Assembly: GCA_019695185.1 (NCBI GenBank)
Contig: JAIBAN010000001.1
Coordinates: 1 to 64,000 of the forward strand
Origin: Blastocatellia bacterium
GTDB lineage: Bacteria; Acidobacteriota; Blastocatellia; Chloracidobacteriales; Chloracidobacteriaceae
Reading direction: 5' to 3'
Length of the DNA stretch: 64,000 nt
The notes under the pieces are model-generated. The model ran no database searches and was not told where the DNA came from. It saw only the letters and a program-made list of their open reading frames with translations. The number at the start of each line of letters is the position of its first letter. Within the stretch, counting starts at the first letter, position 1. Below are positions 52,504 to 61,474 of this stretch, piece by piece. Both the position numbers and the translations under genes were made by a program.

Positions 52504-53376
52504 TTAATTGCCCAAAACTTCCGCAATTTTCGCGCCGATGTCGGCAGGGCTTTTCACAACGTGAATTCCGGCTTCGCGCATGGCGTTCATTTTCTCTTCG
52601 GCAGTGCCTTTTCCGCCTGAGATGATGGCCCCGGCATGGCCCATGCGGCGGCCCGGCGGTGCGGTCTGCCCGGCGATAAAGCCCACCACGGGTTTTTTCA
52701 TCTCCTGTTTCACAAAGGCAGCGGCTTCCTCTTCGGCTGAACCGCCGATTTCGCCAATCATGACGACGGCATCTGTATCCGGGTCGGCGTTAAACAACCG
52801 GAGTGCGTCGATGTGCTGGGTGCCGACAATCGGGTCGCCTCCGATACCGATACAGGTGGATTGACCCAATCCCAGATTGGTCAATTGGTGGACGGCTTCA
52901 TAGGTCAGGGTTCCGCTCCGGGAAACAACGCCAATCCGGCCTTCCTTATGGATGTGGGCGGGCATGATGCCGATTTTGCATTTTCCGGGGGAAATGATGC
53001 CGGGGCAGTTGGGACCGATGAGCCGCACGCCCTTGGACGTGACATAATCAAACGCCCGCATCATATCAATGGTTGGAATTCCTTCCGTGATGCAGACAAT
53101 CAAGGGAATGCCCGCTTCGGCAGCTTCCATGATGGCATCGGCGGCAAACGGCGGCGGTACATAAATAACGGTGGCATTGGCTCCGGCATCACGTACGGCA
53201 TCGGCCACAGTGTTGAAAATCGGCACGCCTTCGTGGGTGGTGCCCCCTTTGCCGGGTGTCACGCCTCCGACCACGTTTGTGCCGTAGGCTTTCATTTGTT
53301 GGGTGTGAAACGTGCCTTCCTTGCCGGTGATTCCCTGCACAATCAGGCGTGTTGATGTATCAACCAGAACGCTCAT
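52504..53376 (-). CDS. sucD: Succinyl-CoA synthetase alpha subunit
   Basis: SucD makes the phosphohistidine intermediate of succinyl-CoA synthetase. The 290-residue product has [13 protein letters not shown], the CoA-binding region [17 protein letters not shown], and the phosphohistidine in [14 protein letters not shown]. SucC is not adjacent. A run AAAGGGG lies upstream of the ATG. The first bases of the upstream gap hold the nested GGGTTCA array. Confidence 0.95.
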   Translation of the reverse strand: MSVLVDTSTRLIVQGITGKEGTFHTQQMKAYGTNVVGGVTPGKGGTTHEGVPIFNTVADAVRDAGANATVIYVPPPFAADAIMEAAEAGIPLIVCITEGIPTIDMMRAFDYVTSKGVRLIGPNCPGIISPGKCKIGIMPAHIHKEGRIGVVSRSGTLTYEAVHQLTNLGLGQSTCIGIGGDPIVGTQHIDALRLFNADPDTDAVVMIGEIGGSAEEEAAAFVKQEMKKPVVGFIAGQTAPPGRRMGHAGAIISGGKGTAEEKMNAMREAGIHVVKSPADIGAKIAEVLGN

Positions 53377-53402
53377 GGGTATGATGGCCCCTTTCAGGTT
53401 TT

Positions 53403-53540
53403 AGGGTTCAGGGTTCAGGGTTCAGGGTTCAGGGTGTTTGGGGGCTGAGAATTGAGAAGTGCAAATTGAGAATTGTTTGACTCTCTAAGATTCTCAAAAC
53501 TTGAAAAAACCCTGAACCCTGAACCCTGAACCCTGAACCC
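53403..53540. repeat. Nested arrays (GGGTTCA outside, GAGAATT inside) between mlaD and sucD
   Basis: GGGTTCA units (53403-53435) and their complement (53509-53540) form the outer arms. A degraded GAGAATT/CTCAATT pair (53446-53475 and 53480-53497) lies between them. One family seems to have been inserted into the other. Confidence 0.92.
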
Positions 53541-53544
53541 TTTC

Positions 53545-54663
53545 TTAAAAAAGACTGAATCGTAATCGGACATAGCGCGAGGGTGATTGCCTCACGTCAT
53601 AGAGTGTTTTTAGCAACTCTGAAGAAAGATTCGCTAGAGTATTGCTGAGACGGGAATCGCGCAAGAGTTTTCCTGCGGTTCCGTCACTATGTTCGATTCG
53701 TTCGGAGATGGCGGCAAGGTTTTGGCGCAAATCTTTGAGGTCCCGGTGGAATTTGGGGTCGTGGGCAAATTTTCCGAGTGCGCCCTGGTCGCTGTGATAC
53801 ACCTGCTGCAAACGGTCGAATTTTTCAGCCAGGCGGCCAAAGGTATCGGCGGTCCGTTTCAGTCGTACTTCGAAATCCTTGTCGGTTGAAAATTTTCCCA
53901 AGGTCCCCTGACCGGCAGTAAAATTGTCGGCCAGTTTGACCATGAGTTCCTGAACCCGCAGCAACCGTTTGCGGAATTTTGGATCCCGCAATTGTCGGAA
54001 ATTGCCCGGACCGCTGCTGAGTTGTTTTTCAAACGCAGCGATGTCGGCGGAAAGCTGGTTCAGGTTATTGGTCAACTCCTTGCGATAGAGAATTTGTCCC
54101 AGGGTTCCTTTGCCCTGTTTGAGGTTCTGACCGACCTCGGTGAATTTTTGCTGGGCCTCGTCAAAATTCCGGCTCATGATGGTTCCGCCCTGGGCCAATT
54201 GTTGCAGGTTGATTTCCACTTTTCCGGTTATGCGGTCACCGTCTTTGACATACCCACTGAGGGGAGAACCGGTTTGAATGTCAATTACCCGGTCTGCCAG
54301 GGAACCGTCACTGCGCAGGAAGGCAATCGAATCCTTGGAAATCAATTCGGTCACAGCCTTGCCGAAAATTTTTGATTCAAGCAGGAATTCGACCTCGACC
54401 AGCGGCGTATCGGGCGTTTTCGGGGTGACGCCAAGAAAGGTAATCTGCCGGACCTTGCCCACCTTGACTCCTGAAATCCGCACCTCGGAACCTGGATGCA
54501 GCCCGTCCACATTGGGATAACTGGCATAGAGATGAACTCCCATATCCAGTATTTTCAACAGTGACCAGATACCGATACCCAGCACCACAAAGCCGATGAA
54601 GGTCATCAGCAGGCCGCGTTGAAACGATTTGCGTTCGGCTTCGGCGTTGGGAAGAGCGGTCAT
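53545..54663 (-). CDS. mlaD: MCE/MlaD-family lipid-binding protein, second copy
   Basis: The 372-residue product has an N-terminal membrane helix, one MCE domain (SGVKVGKVRQITFLG and the later LADRVIDIQTGS) and a long helical C-terminus. That region has repeated units of about 40-55 residues with a G-x-GTLG-like motif (KGTLGQILY, QGTLGKFSTD, QGALGKFAHD, DGTAGKLLRD). MlaD-type hexamers carry phospholipids between membranes. It is the last gene of the mlaEFDD unit. A 9-base repeat array lies directly before its ATG. Confidence 0.9.
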   Translation of the reverse strand: MTALPNAEAERKSFQRGLLMTFIGFVVLGIGIWSLLKILDMGVHLYASYPNVDGLHPGSEVRISGVKVGKVRQITFLGVTPKTPDTPLVEVEFLLESKIFGKAVTELISKDSIAFLRSDGSLADRVIDIQTGSPLSGYVKDGDRITGKVEINLQQLAQGGTIMSRNFDEAQQKFTEVGQNLKQGKGTLGQILYRKELTNNLNQLSADIAAFEKQLSSGPGNFRQLRDPKFRKRLLRVQELMVKLADNFTAGQGTLGKFSTDKDFEVRLKRTADTFGRLAEKFDRLQQVYHSDQGALGKFAHDPKFHRDLKDLRQNLAAISERIEHSDGTAGKLLRDSRLSNTLANLSSELLKTLYDVRQSPSRYVRLRFSLF

Positions 54664-54670
54664 AAAGCAA

Positions 54671-54836
54671 GTCCTGGGAGTCCTGGGAGTCTTGGGAGTC
54701 CTGGGAGTCTTGGGAGTCCTGGGAGTCTTGGGAGTCTTGGGAGTCTCAAAACTCAGAAGTCAAAGTCAAAATCCAGAAGGCGACAAAACTGCCTTTGACT
54801 CTCAAGACTCCCAGGACTCCCAAGACTCCCAAGACT
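54671..54836. repeat. Nine-base repeat (GTCCTGGGA/GTCTTGGGA) pair between mlaD genes
   Basis: About eight units of 9 bases run 54671-54742, and the complement (54798-54836) has four or more. It is the only locus here with a 9-base period. The arms reach close to the start and stop of the flanking genes. Confidence 0.95.
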
Positions 54837-54842
54837 GGTTTT

Positions 54843-55964
54843 TTAGAAGAGTTTCAACTTAATCGTCAGATACTTCTTGGGGTCCTGGCGGAAGTCAGCC
54901 ACCAACTTGGTGGTTTGGGCCGCCGCCTGATTCAGATTTTCATACAGTTCGGGGTCTTTCAGCATCCGGCCTGCGCTGCCTTCGCCTTTTTCCAGCCGGG
55001 CGGTGATTTTATTGAGATTGGCTACGGTTTGTTCGGCATCCCGATAGAGTTTATCTTCTTTCAGGAGCAACCCCAGGTTGCCCTCGCCCCGGTCCACCCG
55101 GTCCACGATGGTTTCAAGCTTGGCACTGGTCCGGTCCAGGCGTCCCAACACGTTGTTGAGTTCGGTATAGACCTGTTCATCAGTTGCCAGTTTGCCCAGC
55201 GTTCCCTTGCCGTCGCTGATGTCAGCCACCAGTTTTTCAACCCGCTGCAAGGTGGAATTGATTTCGTTGTAAAGCTGCGGGTCGCTAATCAAGCGGCCTG
55301 CGGTTCCTTTTCCTTCCCGCACATCCCGGACCAGTTTTTGCGACTCCTCCACGGTTTTATTGAGGTTGGCATAAAGCGCTTCGTCGGTGACCAGCTTCCC
55401 GATGGTGCCTTTGCCACTGCGGACCTTGTCGGCAATTTCCTTGATGGTGCTGGAAAGCGTGGTGAAATTGGCCAGAATGTCGTCTGCACCGGAAATCAAT
55501 TGGCGGATGGTGGTTTCCTGCGAGCCTTCGATGTATTCGTAGTTGGCCACCGGACCTTTTTCGAGGGTGCCGGGAATGATGTCCACCACTTTGTCGCCCA
55601 GCAGCCCGACCGAACCCAACACCACTTTCGAGTCCTTGCGGATGCGTTCGCCAGCCGGTTTTCCGTCAATCACCGGGTCAATTGCCAGTTCCAACTCAAC
55701 CGTTGAGGTCGCGCTCTGGTCTTTTGGGATCTCCGTCAACAGTTTTACCTGCCGCACCTGTCCGACTTTAACGCCTGCCAGCCGGACTTCAGCTCCGGAA
55801 CGCAGGCCATCCACACTGGCCAGTCGGGTTTTGACAATCAACTGATTGCGAAACGGGTTGATGTCACCGCTGATGGTCAGAATGACGGCGACCAAGGCCA
55901 CCATTGCAACCACGACCAGCAACCCAACGCGTAAATCGGCCAGACCAACTTGTTTCTTTGCCAT
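54843..55964 (-). CDS. mlaD: MCE/MlaD-family lipid-binding protein, first copy
   Basis: The 373-residue product has an N-terminal membrane helix (VGLLVVVAMVALVAVILTI), an MCE domain with LAGVKVGQVRQVKLL and LLGDKVVDIIPG, and five repeats of 40-45 residues. Each repeat has G-x-G-T-x-G-x-L-x-x-D followed by Leu-Tyr (KGTIGKLVTDEALY, KGTAGRLISDPQLY, KGTLGKLATDEQVY, EGNLGLLLKEDKLY, EGSAGRMLKDPELY). The repeats probably build a helical tunnel. GAGGG precedes the ATG. It follows mlaF. Confidence 0.93.
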   Translation of the reverse strand: MAKKQVGLADLRVGLLVVVAMVALVAVILTISGDINPFRNQLIVKTRLASVDGLRSGAEVRLAGVKVGQVRQVKLLTEIPKDQSATSTVELELAIDPVIDGKPAGERIRKDSKVVLGSVGLLGDKVVDIIPGTLEKGPVANYEYIEGSQETTIRQLISGADDILANFTTLSSTIKEIADKVRSGKGTIGKLVTDEALYANLNKTVEESQKLVRDVREGKGTAGRLISDPQLYNEINSTLQRVEKLVADISDGKGTLGKLATDEQVYTELNNVLGRLDRTSAKLETIVDRVDRGEGNLGLLLKEDKLYRDAEQTVANLNKITARLEKGEGSAGRMLKDPELYENLNQAAAQTTKLVADFRQDPKKYLTIKLKLF

Positions 55965-55978
55965 GGAACCCTCTTTTT

Positions 55979-56082
55979 CATTTGCGATTTACCATTTGCG
56001 ATTTCCATCAGTCAAACCTGGTTTTTTCAAGGTGTGAATCAGAAAGGAAAAATCGCAAGTGGCAAATCGCAAATGGCAAATG
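55979..56082. repeat. Inverted GCAAATC arrays between mlaD and mlaF
   Basis: The left arm (55979-56007) reads ATTTGCG-ATTTACC-type units and the right arm (56050-56082) is GCAAATC/GCAAATG. The right arm touches the mlaF stop. Confidence 0.9.
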
Positions 56083-56085
56083 ACT

Positions 56086-56895
56086 CTATTCCAGAAACTT
56101 CTGAATAAACGGGTCGGTGGAACTCCACAACGCCTCCCCGTCGCCTTCAAATATGATTTTTCCACTCCGGAGCACAATAAATTGTGTACTGGCGTTTTGC
56201 TCCGGACGGGTATTTTTGACAATTGCCAACTCGCCGTTATCGTCAATTGTGGCATGTTCACGAGCCAAGGACGTGGCATCCTGAATGCGATGGGTGACGA
56301 AAATCGAACTGACGCCCTCCAGGTCACGCAATTTCATGGCCAGTTCGCAAATCGTGCGTGCCGTCGGTGGGTCGAGTCCAGCCGTGGGCTCATCGTACAA
56401 AATGATTTTCGGGCTGCCCACCAGTGCCCGTGCAATGCCGACCCGCCGCCGCATCCCGCCGGAAAGCTCGGAAGGCATTTTACTGATAGCCTGCTCCAGA
56501 TTGACAAAGCGCAGGGTGCGCTGCACGGTTTCCTCGATTTCCTCTTCATCCGCCCCCTGTTCTGCCAGCCGATAGCCCACATTCTGATACACCGAGAGAC
56601 TGTCAAACAAAGCCCCATCCTGAAAAACCATGCCGATTTTCTGTCGGACTTTCATCATCTGGGATTCTTTGTAATGGGTCACATCCTCGCCATCGACCAG
56701 AATCTGCCCGGAATCCGGTTTCAAAAGTCCCAAAACCAGTTTCAGGGTGGTTGACTTGCCGGTGCCCGAACCACCCATCAGGATTTTGGTTTCGCCAGGG
56801 CGCACCACAAAGCTGACCCCATCCAAAATCACCTGGGGGCCAAAGGTCAGCACCACGTCTCGGAATTCAATCGCGTTTCGGGAATCTTCGGGCAT
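56086..56895 (-). CDS. mlaF: MlaF-type ABC transporter ATP-binding protein
   Basis: The 269-residue ATPase has Walker [15 protein letters not shown], the signature [15 protein letters not shown] and Walker [15 protein letters not shown]. It energises lipid movement by the MlaE permease. The C-terminal 40 residues, with [20 protein letters not shown], are typical of the MlaF subfamily. The start has an array within about eight bases and no Shine-Dalgarno sequence. Confidence 0.95.
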   Translation of the reverse strand: MPEDSRNAIEFRDVVLTFGPQVILDGVSFVVRPGETKILMGGSGTGKSTTLKLVLGLLKPDSGQILVDGEDVTHYKESQMMKVRQKIGMVFQDGALFDSLSVYQNVGYRLAEQGADEEEIEETVQRTLRFVNLEQAISKMPSELSGGMRRRVGIARALVGSPKIILYDEPTAGLDPPTARTICELAMKLRDLEGVSSIFVTHRIQDATSLAREHATIDDNGELAIVKNTRPEQNASTQFIVLRSGKIIFEGDGEALWSSTDPFIQKFLE

Positions 56896-56902
56896 ACAAA
56901 GC

Positions 56903-57014
56903 GAATTGAGAATTGAGAATTGAGAATTGAGAATTGAGAAATTTTGTTCTGTCTGGTAGGCAATCTTTAGATTTCAGATAATTCTCAATTCTCAATTCTC
57001 AATTCTCAATTCTC
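56903..57014. repeat. Inverted GAGAATT arrays between mlaF and mlaE
   Basis: The left arm (56903-56942) has five or six units beside the mlaF start. The right arm (56980-57014) has about five units of CTCAATT beside the mlaE stop. The arms can form a long hairpin. Confidence 0.95.
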
Positions 57015-57015
57015 T

Positions 57016-57780
57016 TCAGGGGGTTGAACTGAGTGCAATCACCAGCTTGGTCAAAAAGAAATCACTGATGAGGATTAAAAGAATGGAAACGACCACCGAC
57101 TGTGTGGTGGAGCGTCCGACACCCACGGTTCCACCCGTGGTGCGCAGCCCGGACCGGCATCCCACAATCGCCACAATCAAGCCAAAAACCGTCGGTTTGA
57201 GCAATCCGCCAAAGATGTCGTTATAGTTCAGGGCTTCATGAACTGAAGAAAGATAAACCGAGGTGGGCAGTTTCAAAAGGGTGGTGGCAATCACCCAACC
57301 ACCAAAAACCCCAACCAGGTCACCAAAAACCGTGAGGACCGGAGCCATCAGCAGCAAGGCCATCATGCGGGGCATGACGAGTTTGCGAATCGGGTCCGTG
57401 CCGAGCGCCCGCATGGCGTCAATCTGTTCGCTGACTTTCATTGAACCCAGTTCTGCCGTAATGCCGGAACCGGAACGCCCGGCCAACAGAATAGCCGTCA
57501 GGACCGGTCCCAACTCGCGGACCAGGGAGGTGGCCACCAGCCGCCCGGTAAAATTCTGAGCCCCAAAGGATTGCAGAGTTTTGGCGGTTTGCAGTGCGAG
57601 CACGGCCCCAATAAAAAAACCCGCCAGCAATGTAATCGGCAGCGTTCCAACCCCGATGATATCCATCTGTGTGACGGTTTCACGAACATAGACAGGCCGT
57701 TGCGTGAGGCCCCGAAACGAACGGGCCACCAGCATTGTGCCTTCCTGGATTTCAGTCAACCATTGGATGAGAAGCTTCAT
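57016..57780 (-). CDS. mlaE: MlaE-type ABC transporter permease
   Basis: The 254-residue permease has five to six hydrophobic helices and the family segment LLAGRSGSGITAELGSMKVSEQIDAM followed by ALGTDPIRKLVMPR. It is the membrane core of the MCE lipid transporter and the first gene of the mlaE-mlaF-mlaD-mlaD unit. The start codon lies six bases from a GGGTTCA array. The transporter presumably maintains outer-membrane lipid asymmetry or lipid supply, given the two MCE proteins. Confidence 0.95.
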   Translation of the reverse strand: MKLLIQWLTEIQEGTMLVARSFRGLTQRPVYVRETVTQMDIIGVGTLPITLLAGFFIGAVLALQTAKTLQSFGAQNFTGRLVATSLVRELGPVLTAILLAGRSGSGITAELGSMKVSEQIDAMRALGTDPIRKLVMPRMMALLLMAPVLTVFGDLVGVFGGWVIATTLLKLPTSVYLSSVHEALNYNDIFGGLLKPTVFGLIVAIVGCRSGLRTTGGTVGVGRSTTQSVVVSILLILISDFFLTKLVIALSSTP

Positions 57781-57788
57781 TTACATTT

Positions 57789-57909
57789 AGGGTTCAGGGT
57801 TCAGGGTTCAGGGTTCAGGGTTCAGGGTTTTTAATATTTGAAGGTCTTTGAGGACAAGTTCCAAATCCGTTAAAGACCCTGAACCCTAAACCCTGAACCC
57901 TAAACCCTC
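57789..57909. repeat. Inverted GGGTTCA arrays upstream of mlaE
   Basis: The left arm (57789-57829) has about six GGGTTCA units and the right arm (57876-57909) has TGAACCC/TAAACCC units. It separates mlaE from the upstream secreted protein gene on the same strand. Confidence 0.95.
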
Positions 57910-57916
57910 AAGTTTC

Positions 57917-59494
57917 TTAGGAGAGTGGAACGAAAAACGGTTCCGAAGCGAGACCGGTTTCAGTGACAACCTGCACGGTCAGCCCAGGGCGGAGTTGCAA
58001 ATCGGTGGGAAGTTTGACCAACACTCGTTGATTCAGTCGGTTGCGGTTGCTGCGGCGGGCTCTGACGGTCAATTCACGGCCTTCGACGATGATGGTGGGC
58101 AGGTAACCCAGTCCCTGACCACGCAACAGCAACGCGGAAACCGGTGCCTGTGGACTGCGGCGAACTCGCAGGAGGCTGGTTACCTGGACGGCCACTGACC
58201 GCACCCGGACTGCCGGAGCAATCTGTTTGCCGGAAGCATCCGCCAGCCACACGACATGGCCACCCGGTACGGTTGCTTTCCATTTGAAGGAGCCCAGCGT
58301 GGTGGTCCGTGCGGTAAACGAGGTGGTCGTCACCTGGTCGCCCCGTTCCGAAACAATCACCGCTTGAGCGGCGGCCATCAAGCCTTCGCCAAAAACCAGC
58401 ACATCCACCGGCTCGCTGTTGGGTTCAGAAAGTGTGGATACGATGTTGTTTGAAAGAGCCCGGATTTGAGTCGCCCCAGGTTCGGTTGCCGTGGCCGTCC
58501 GGGCTGCTGAAACCACCGTGACCCGCCGGGAAAAAGCCTGGATATTGAGTCCGTCCGTAACATAGCCGAACATCACGGCCCGGCCTGCTTCCATGGCCTT
58601 GAGCCGCAGGGCATTATCGGAAAATTTGGCGTCAAGAATCCGTCCGGCAAAACCGAGCACCCCATACCCGAACGTCAACGGGCGGGCGGCAGGAGTCCGC
58701 GAGGTACTGGTCCAGGTGCAGGACTCGCCCCGGCGCAGCGTCAAATCCGGCGGCAAGTCGTCAAAGACCGGCGTCTGTGCCCCTTCTGCCCCATCGGTGA
58801 CAGTCAGGGTGACCGGTTCAAAACTGAGATTTCCGGCAAAGAGCTTTAACCGGTCGTTTTTCACATCGGCAAACAATTCGGTGGCCACCAGCAGCAGGGC
58901 TGCGGTTCCGGGCCGAAGTGCCGTCACCCGCCAGACAATCACGTTGGGACGGGTACTGGGAAGAATTTCAACATCAATGCTGCGGCCCAATTGACTGCGG
59001 TCCACCAGCACCCTGGAGCGGGAGAAAAACACGCCGTCCCTGGCCGGGAGGGGTAAAAATCCGACTACCCCGGCAAACAGCGGGTCGTTTTCGGCGTCCT
59101 CAAAGGTAAAGGTAAAGGTTTTGCTTTCGCCCACTCGAAGAGTCCGGTCGGTTTCGAGTACGCGAACCACCGGAGCCTGTCCGTGGCCGGGAAGACTATG
59201 ACCGGTGGCTGCCGCCTCGCCTTGCGCGGAGTCGGGCAGTTCGGTGGGATTTCCCATCACCCGCAGGTCTTTGGCCAGAACTTTGGTTGCTTTGGTCTGG
59301 ATTTCAAACGGCAGGCCCTCTGCCGGGAACCCGGTAATGGTGGTCTGTCCGGCTCGGTCCAGGTCTTCGTCGGTTTCGGCCTGGGCTGCGACACTCCAAC
59401 AGCTCACCAGGCAGATCGCCCACAGGAGCAGATTTCGAGTCAATTTGCGATTTCCACGTGTTGAAGGTGACAAAAAAAAGCCCCTTTCGGTCAT
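57917..59494 (-). CDS. Large secreted protein of beta-sandwich type, function unknown
   Basis: The 525-residue product has a signal peptide (NLLLWAICLVSCWSVAAQAE). The rest is Val/Thr-rich and looks like several Ig- or IPT-like beta domains (TRTLRVGESKTFTFTFEDAENDP, LTLRRGESCTWTSTSRTP, LLLRGQGLGYLPTIIVEGREL). No catalytic motif is seen. It may bind the cell surface or the outer membrane. The gene lies upstream of mlaE on the same strand, but there is an array in between, so a link with lipid transport is only a guess. Confidence 0.75.
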   Translation of the reverse strand: MTERGFFLSPSTRGNRKLTRNLLLWAICLVSCWSVAAQAETDEDLDRAGQTTITGFPAEGLPFEIQTKATKVLAKDLRVMGNPTELPDSAQGEAAATGHSLPGHGQAPVVRVLETDRTLRVGESKTFTFTFEDAENDPLFAGVVGFLPLPARDGVFFSRSRVLVDRSQLGRSIDVEILPSTRPNVIVWRVTALRPGTAALLLVATELFADVKNDRLKLFAGNLSFEPVTLTVTDGAEGAQTPVFDDLPPDLTLRRGESCTWTSTSRTPAARPLTFGYGVLGFAGRILDAKFSDNALRLKAMEAGRAVMFGYVTDGLNIQAFSRRVTVVSAARTATATEPGATQIRALSNNIVSTLSEPNSEPVDVLVFGEGLMAAAQAVIVSERGDQVTTTSFTARTTTLGSFKWKATVPGGHVVWLADASGKQIAPAVRVRSVAVQVTSLLRVRRSPQAPVSALLLRGQGLGYLPTIIVEGRELTVRARRSNRNRLNQRVLVKLPTDLQLRPGLTVQVVTETGLASEPFFVPLS

Positions 59495-59814
59495 ATCAAA
59501 ACGAAAAAACGCCCCTTGTCAGGATGTGTCGTGCTTGGAAAGAAAATCCTTTTTGATGTGTGGCCCAAACCTAAATTCTTTCCTATGGCTTCGTCAACTC
59601 CCGATTCGGGAAAAAGTTCCGGTTCCCGGCAGAATCCACGGTTTCCACCAGAAAGAAACAACCGGAATTGGGAAACCGGGAAAGGGCTTTTTCAATGGAC
59701 AACCGGCAAGGGACCATAGACAATGCAGCGGTTTGGGCCGGTGAAGCTGTCACAACGCTGCTTTCCTGAACCCTCAAATCTGAACCCTCAAATCTGAACC
59801 CTGAAATCTAAATC
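59495..59814. other. Divergent gap before the methyltransferase gene
   Basis: This gap of about 320 bases holds no convincing gene. Its last 50 bases (59764-59813) are three units of a 14-base repeat (GAACCCTCAAATCT), twice the 7-base period. The array ends a few bases before the GTG start. The promoters for both flanking genes should lie in the remainder. Confidence 0.6.
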
Positions 59815-60603
59815 GTGGAATCTGCTGAATATAAAATCATGTACGAGTTGGAAAACTCGTATTGGTGGTTCATTGCACGGCGGCGGCTGGTGCAGGAATG
59901 GATTGCCGAAGCTCTGTCAAAGACCGCCGGTTCATCCGAGGCGCTGGCCCGAACCGTGTTCGACGTTGGTTGTGGCACCGGTGCCAACGGAAAAATGCTG
60001 GAGCAGTTTGGCCAGTTTTACGGCACCGATATGTCGCAGGAGGCGCTCCGTTTTTGTCACGAGCGGGGCCTGCAACGGTTGGCCCGGACCTGGGTTGAAC
60101 ATTTGTGCTTTGCGACGGACAGTTTCGATGTGATTACGGCACTTGACATGCTTGAACATGTGGATGACGACATGGCCGGCATGAAAGAACTCTTTCGGGT
60201 GTGCAAGCCGGGCGGGTTTTTGCTGGTGACGGTTCCCGCTTACGGGTTTTTATGGAGCGAACACGACGAAGCCCTGCATCACCGGCGACGCTACACGGCT
60301 TCCGAATTGCGGAACAAACTCTCCGTGGCCGGATTTGAAATCCAGCGGATCAGCTATTTTATTACGTTTCTGTTTTTTGTGGTTTTTGCCATGCGGTTTT
60401 GGCAGAACCTCCGCAAAAGCGCTGTTTCACCCAAAACCGGTTTGGTGGTGCTGCCGAAATTTATCAATCAGTGTTTAATCTGGCTGCTTGATTTGGAGCG
60501 GGTTTTGGTTCGCCTGTTTAACTTTCCTTTGGGCGTTTCCATCATCTGTCTGGCCCAAAAACCGCTGTCAGCACCTGCCTCTTCCGGAAAACGTCTGCCA
60601 TGA
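59815..60603 (+). CDS. SAM-dependent methyltransferase with C-terminal membrane segments
   Basis: The 262-residue product starts EYKIMYELENSYWWFIARR, as in a common class I methyltransferase family, and has motif I VFDVGCGTGANGKML with GTDMS after it, and ALDMLEHVDDD as the later motif. The C-terminal third has two hydrophobic stretches, so it is likely membrane-attached. Such enzymes modify glycans or lipids; the substrate is unknown. I use GTG 59815 because it retains the conserved EY(K/R)xM residues; an ATG lies eight codons downstream. Confidence 0.85.
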   Translation: MESAEYKIMYELENSYWWFIARRRLVQEWIAEALSKTAGSSEALARTVFDVGCGTGANGKMLEQFGQFYGTDMSQEALRFCHERGLQRLARTWVEHLCFATDSFDVITALDMLEHVDDDMAGMKELFRVCKPGGFLLVTVPAYGFLWSEHDEALHHRRRYTASELRNKLSVAGFEIQRISYFITFLFFVVFAMRFWQNLRKSAVSPKTGLVVLPKFINQCLIWLLDLERVLVRLFNFPLGVSIICLAQKPLSAPASSGKRLP

Positions 60604-60604
60604 G

Positions 60605-60637
60605 GTCATGTGCCATGTGCCAGTTGCCCTTTGCCAG
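60605..60637. repeat. Degenerate 7-base repeat between methyltransferase and secreted protein genes
   Basis: GCCATGT, GCCAGTT and GCCCTTT-like units follow the methyltransferase stop and could be read as the start of the next gene. The repeat is weaker than elsewhere. Confidence 0.45.
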
Positions 60638-60644
60638 GTTTGTA

Positions 60645-61427
60645 ATGTGGAAACAGGTATTGTTGGGATGCGGAATTTGCTGGTGGCTGGGGTTTGCTTC
60701 GGTGGCGGGGCAGGAGGTCAAAGCCGGGAAAGAACCACCTAACCCTTTGGCACATCTGACCTTGTGCGCTGCTGCAAGCGACCGGACGGTATGTGTGATT
60801 AACACCGATGAAGGCGGGCAATGGTTCCTGGCCGGGGATGGCTATCTGACCACAAGTCTGTTGTCCGGCGAAGGGTTTCCGACCTCAAACGTAGACGAGT
60901 TGCGGGCTTCTCCCGATGGCAAATATCTGGCGGTGGTGCATTACGGCGAGGGGCATAACTGGCTGGTCGTGGTTGATTTTCAAGCCCTGGTCAATGAGCG
61001 GAAATGGATTGAGCAGGGGGAGGTGATGCCCTATCCAGGCAATCTGAGTCTGGTCGGCTGGAAGGGAAGTGCGCTGTACGTCTCGACCACGGTCCTGCTT
61101 TCTGCAATGGTGGAAACGGATGGCCGCCGTCAGGTTCCGTATCAACTGCAACTTCACAAGGAAGAGACGTTTGCTTTTGAGGTGCCGACCAAAACCATTT
61201 CCGCCGTCAATCCCAAACTGCGCGACCCAGGCCGGTATTACGGGGAAGCGCTGGTGAATCCAGGGATTTCGCTGGCTGACAAACGCGACACAATTCTTCC
61301 GGCATTGGAATATCTGAAAACCCCTTCCAGCCTGCCGTTTGTGCAAAAGGCCATCCGGCTGAAAGGGCTGGTTTCAATCCGTAAGGAATTGCAGGCGTTA
61401 AGCAACGTGCTGACGCCTGCTGACTGA
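60645..61427 (+). CDS. Secreted protein of unknown function
   Basis: The 260-residue product has a signal peptide (WKQVLLGCGICWWLGFASVAG) and a body without a recognised domain. Segments such as ELRASPDGKYLAVVHYGEG look like a beta-propeller or WD40-like blade. An ATG at 60600 overlaps the methyltransferase stop (ATGA), but the intervening codons come from a degenerate 7-base repeat (CATGTGC, CCAGTTG), so I prefer ATG 60645. The coupling to the methyltransferase gene may still be real. Confidence 0.65.
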   Translation: MWKQVLLGCGICWWLGFASVAGQEVKAGKEPPNPLAHLTLCAAASDRTVCVINTDEGGQWFLAGDGYLTTSLLSGEGFPTSNVDELRASPDGKYLAVVHYGEGHNWLVVVDFQALVNERKWIEQGEVMPYPGNLSLVGWKGSALYVSTTVLLSAMVETDGRRQVPYQLQLHKEETFAFEVPTKTISAVNPKLRDPGRYYGEALVNPGISLADKRDTILPALEYLKTPSSLPFVQKAIRLKGLVSIRKELQALSNVLTPAD

Positions 61428-61474
61428 ACGGTACGCTGACGGTTTCAGCCTGAGTCCTGCTGAAACTGTCAGGC

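Noticed and set aside
54629-54862. Frame encoding a low-complexity LGVLGVLGV protein
   Set aside because: It is a translation of the 9-base repeat array and overlaps the ends of two mlaD genes. No ribosome site supports it.
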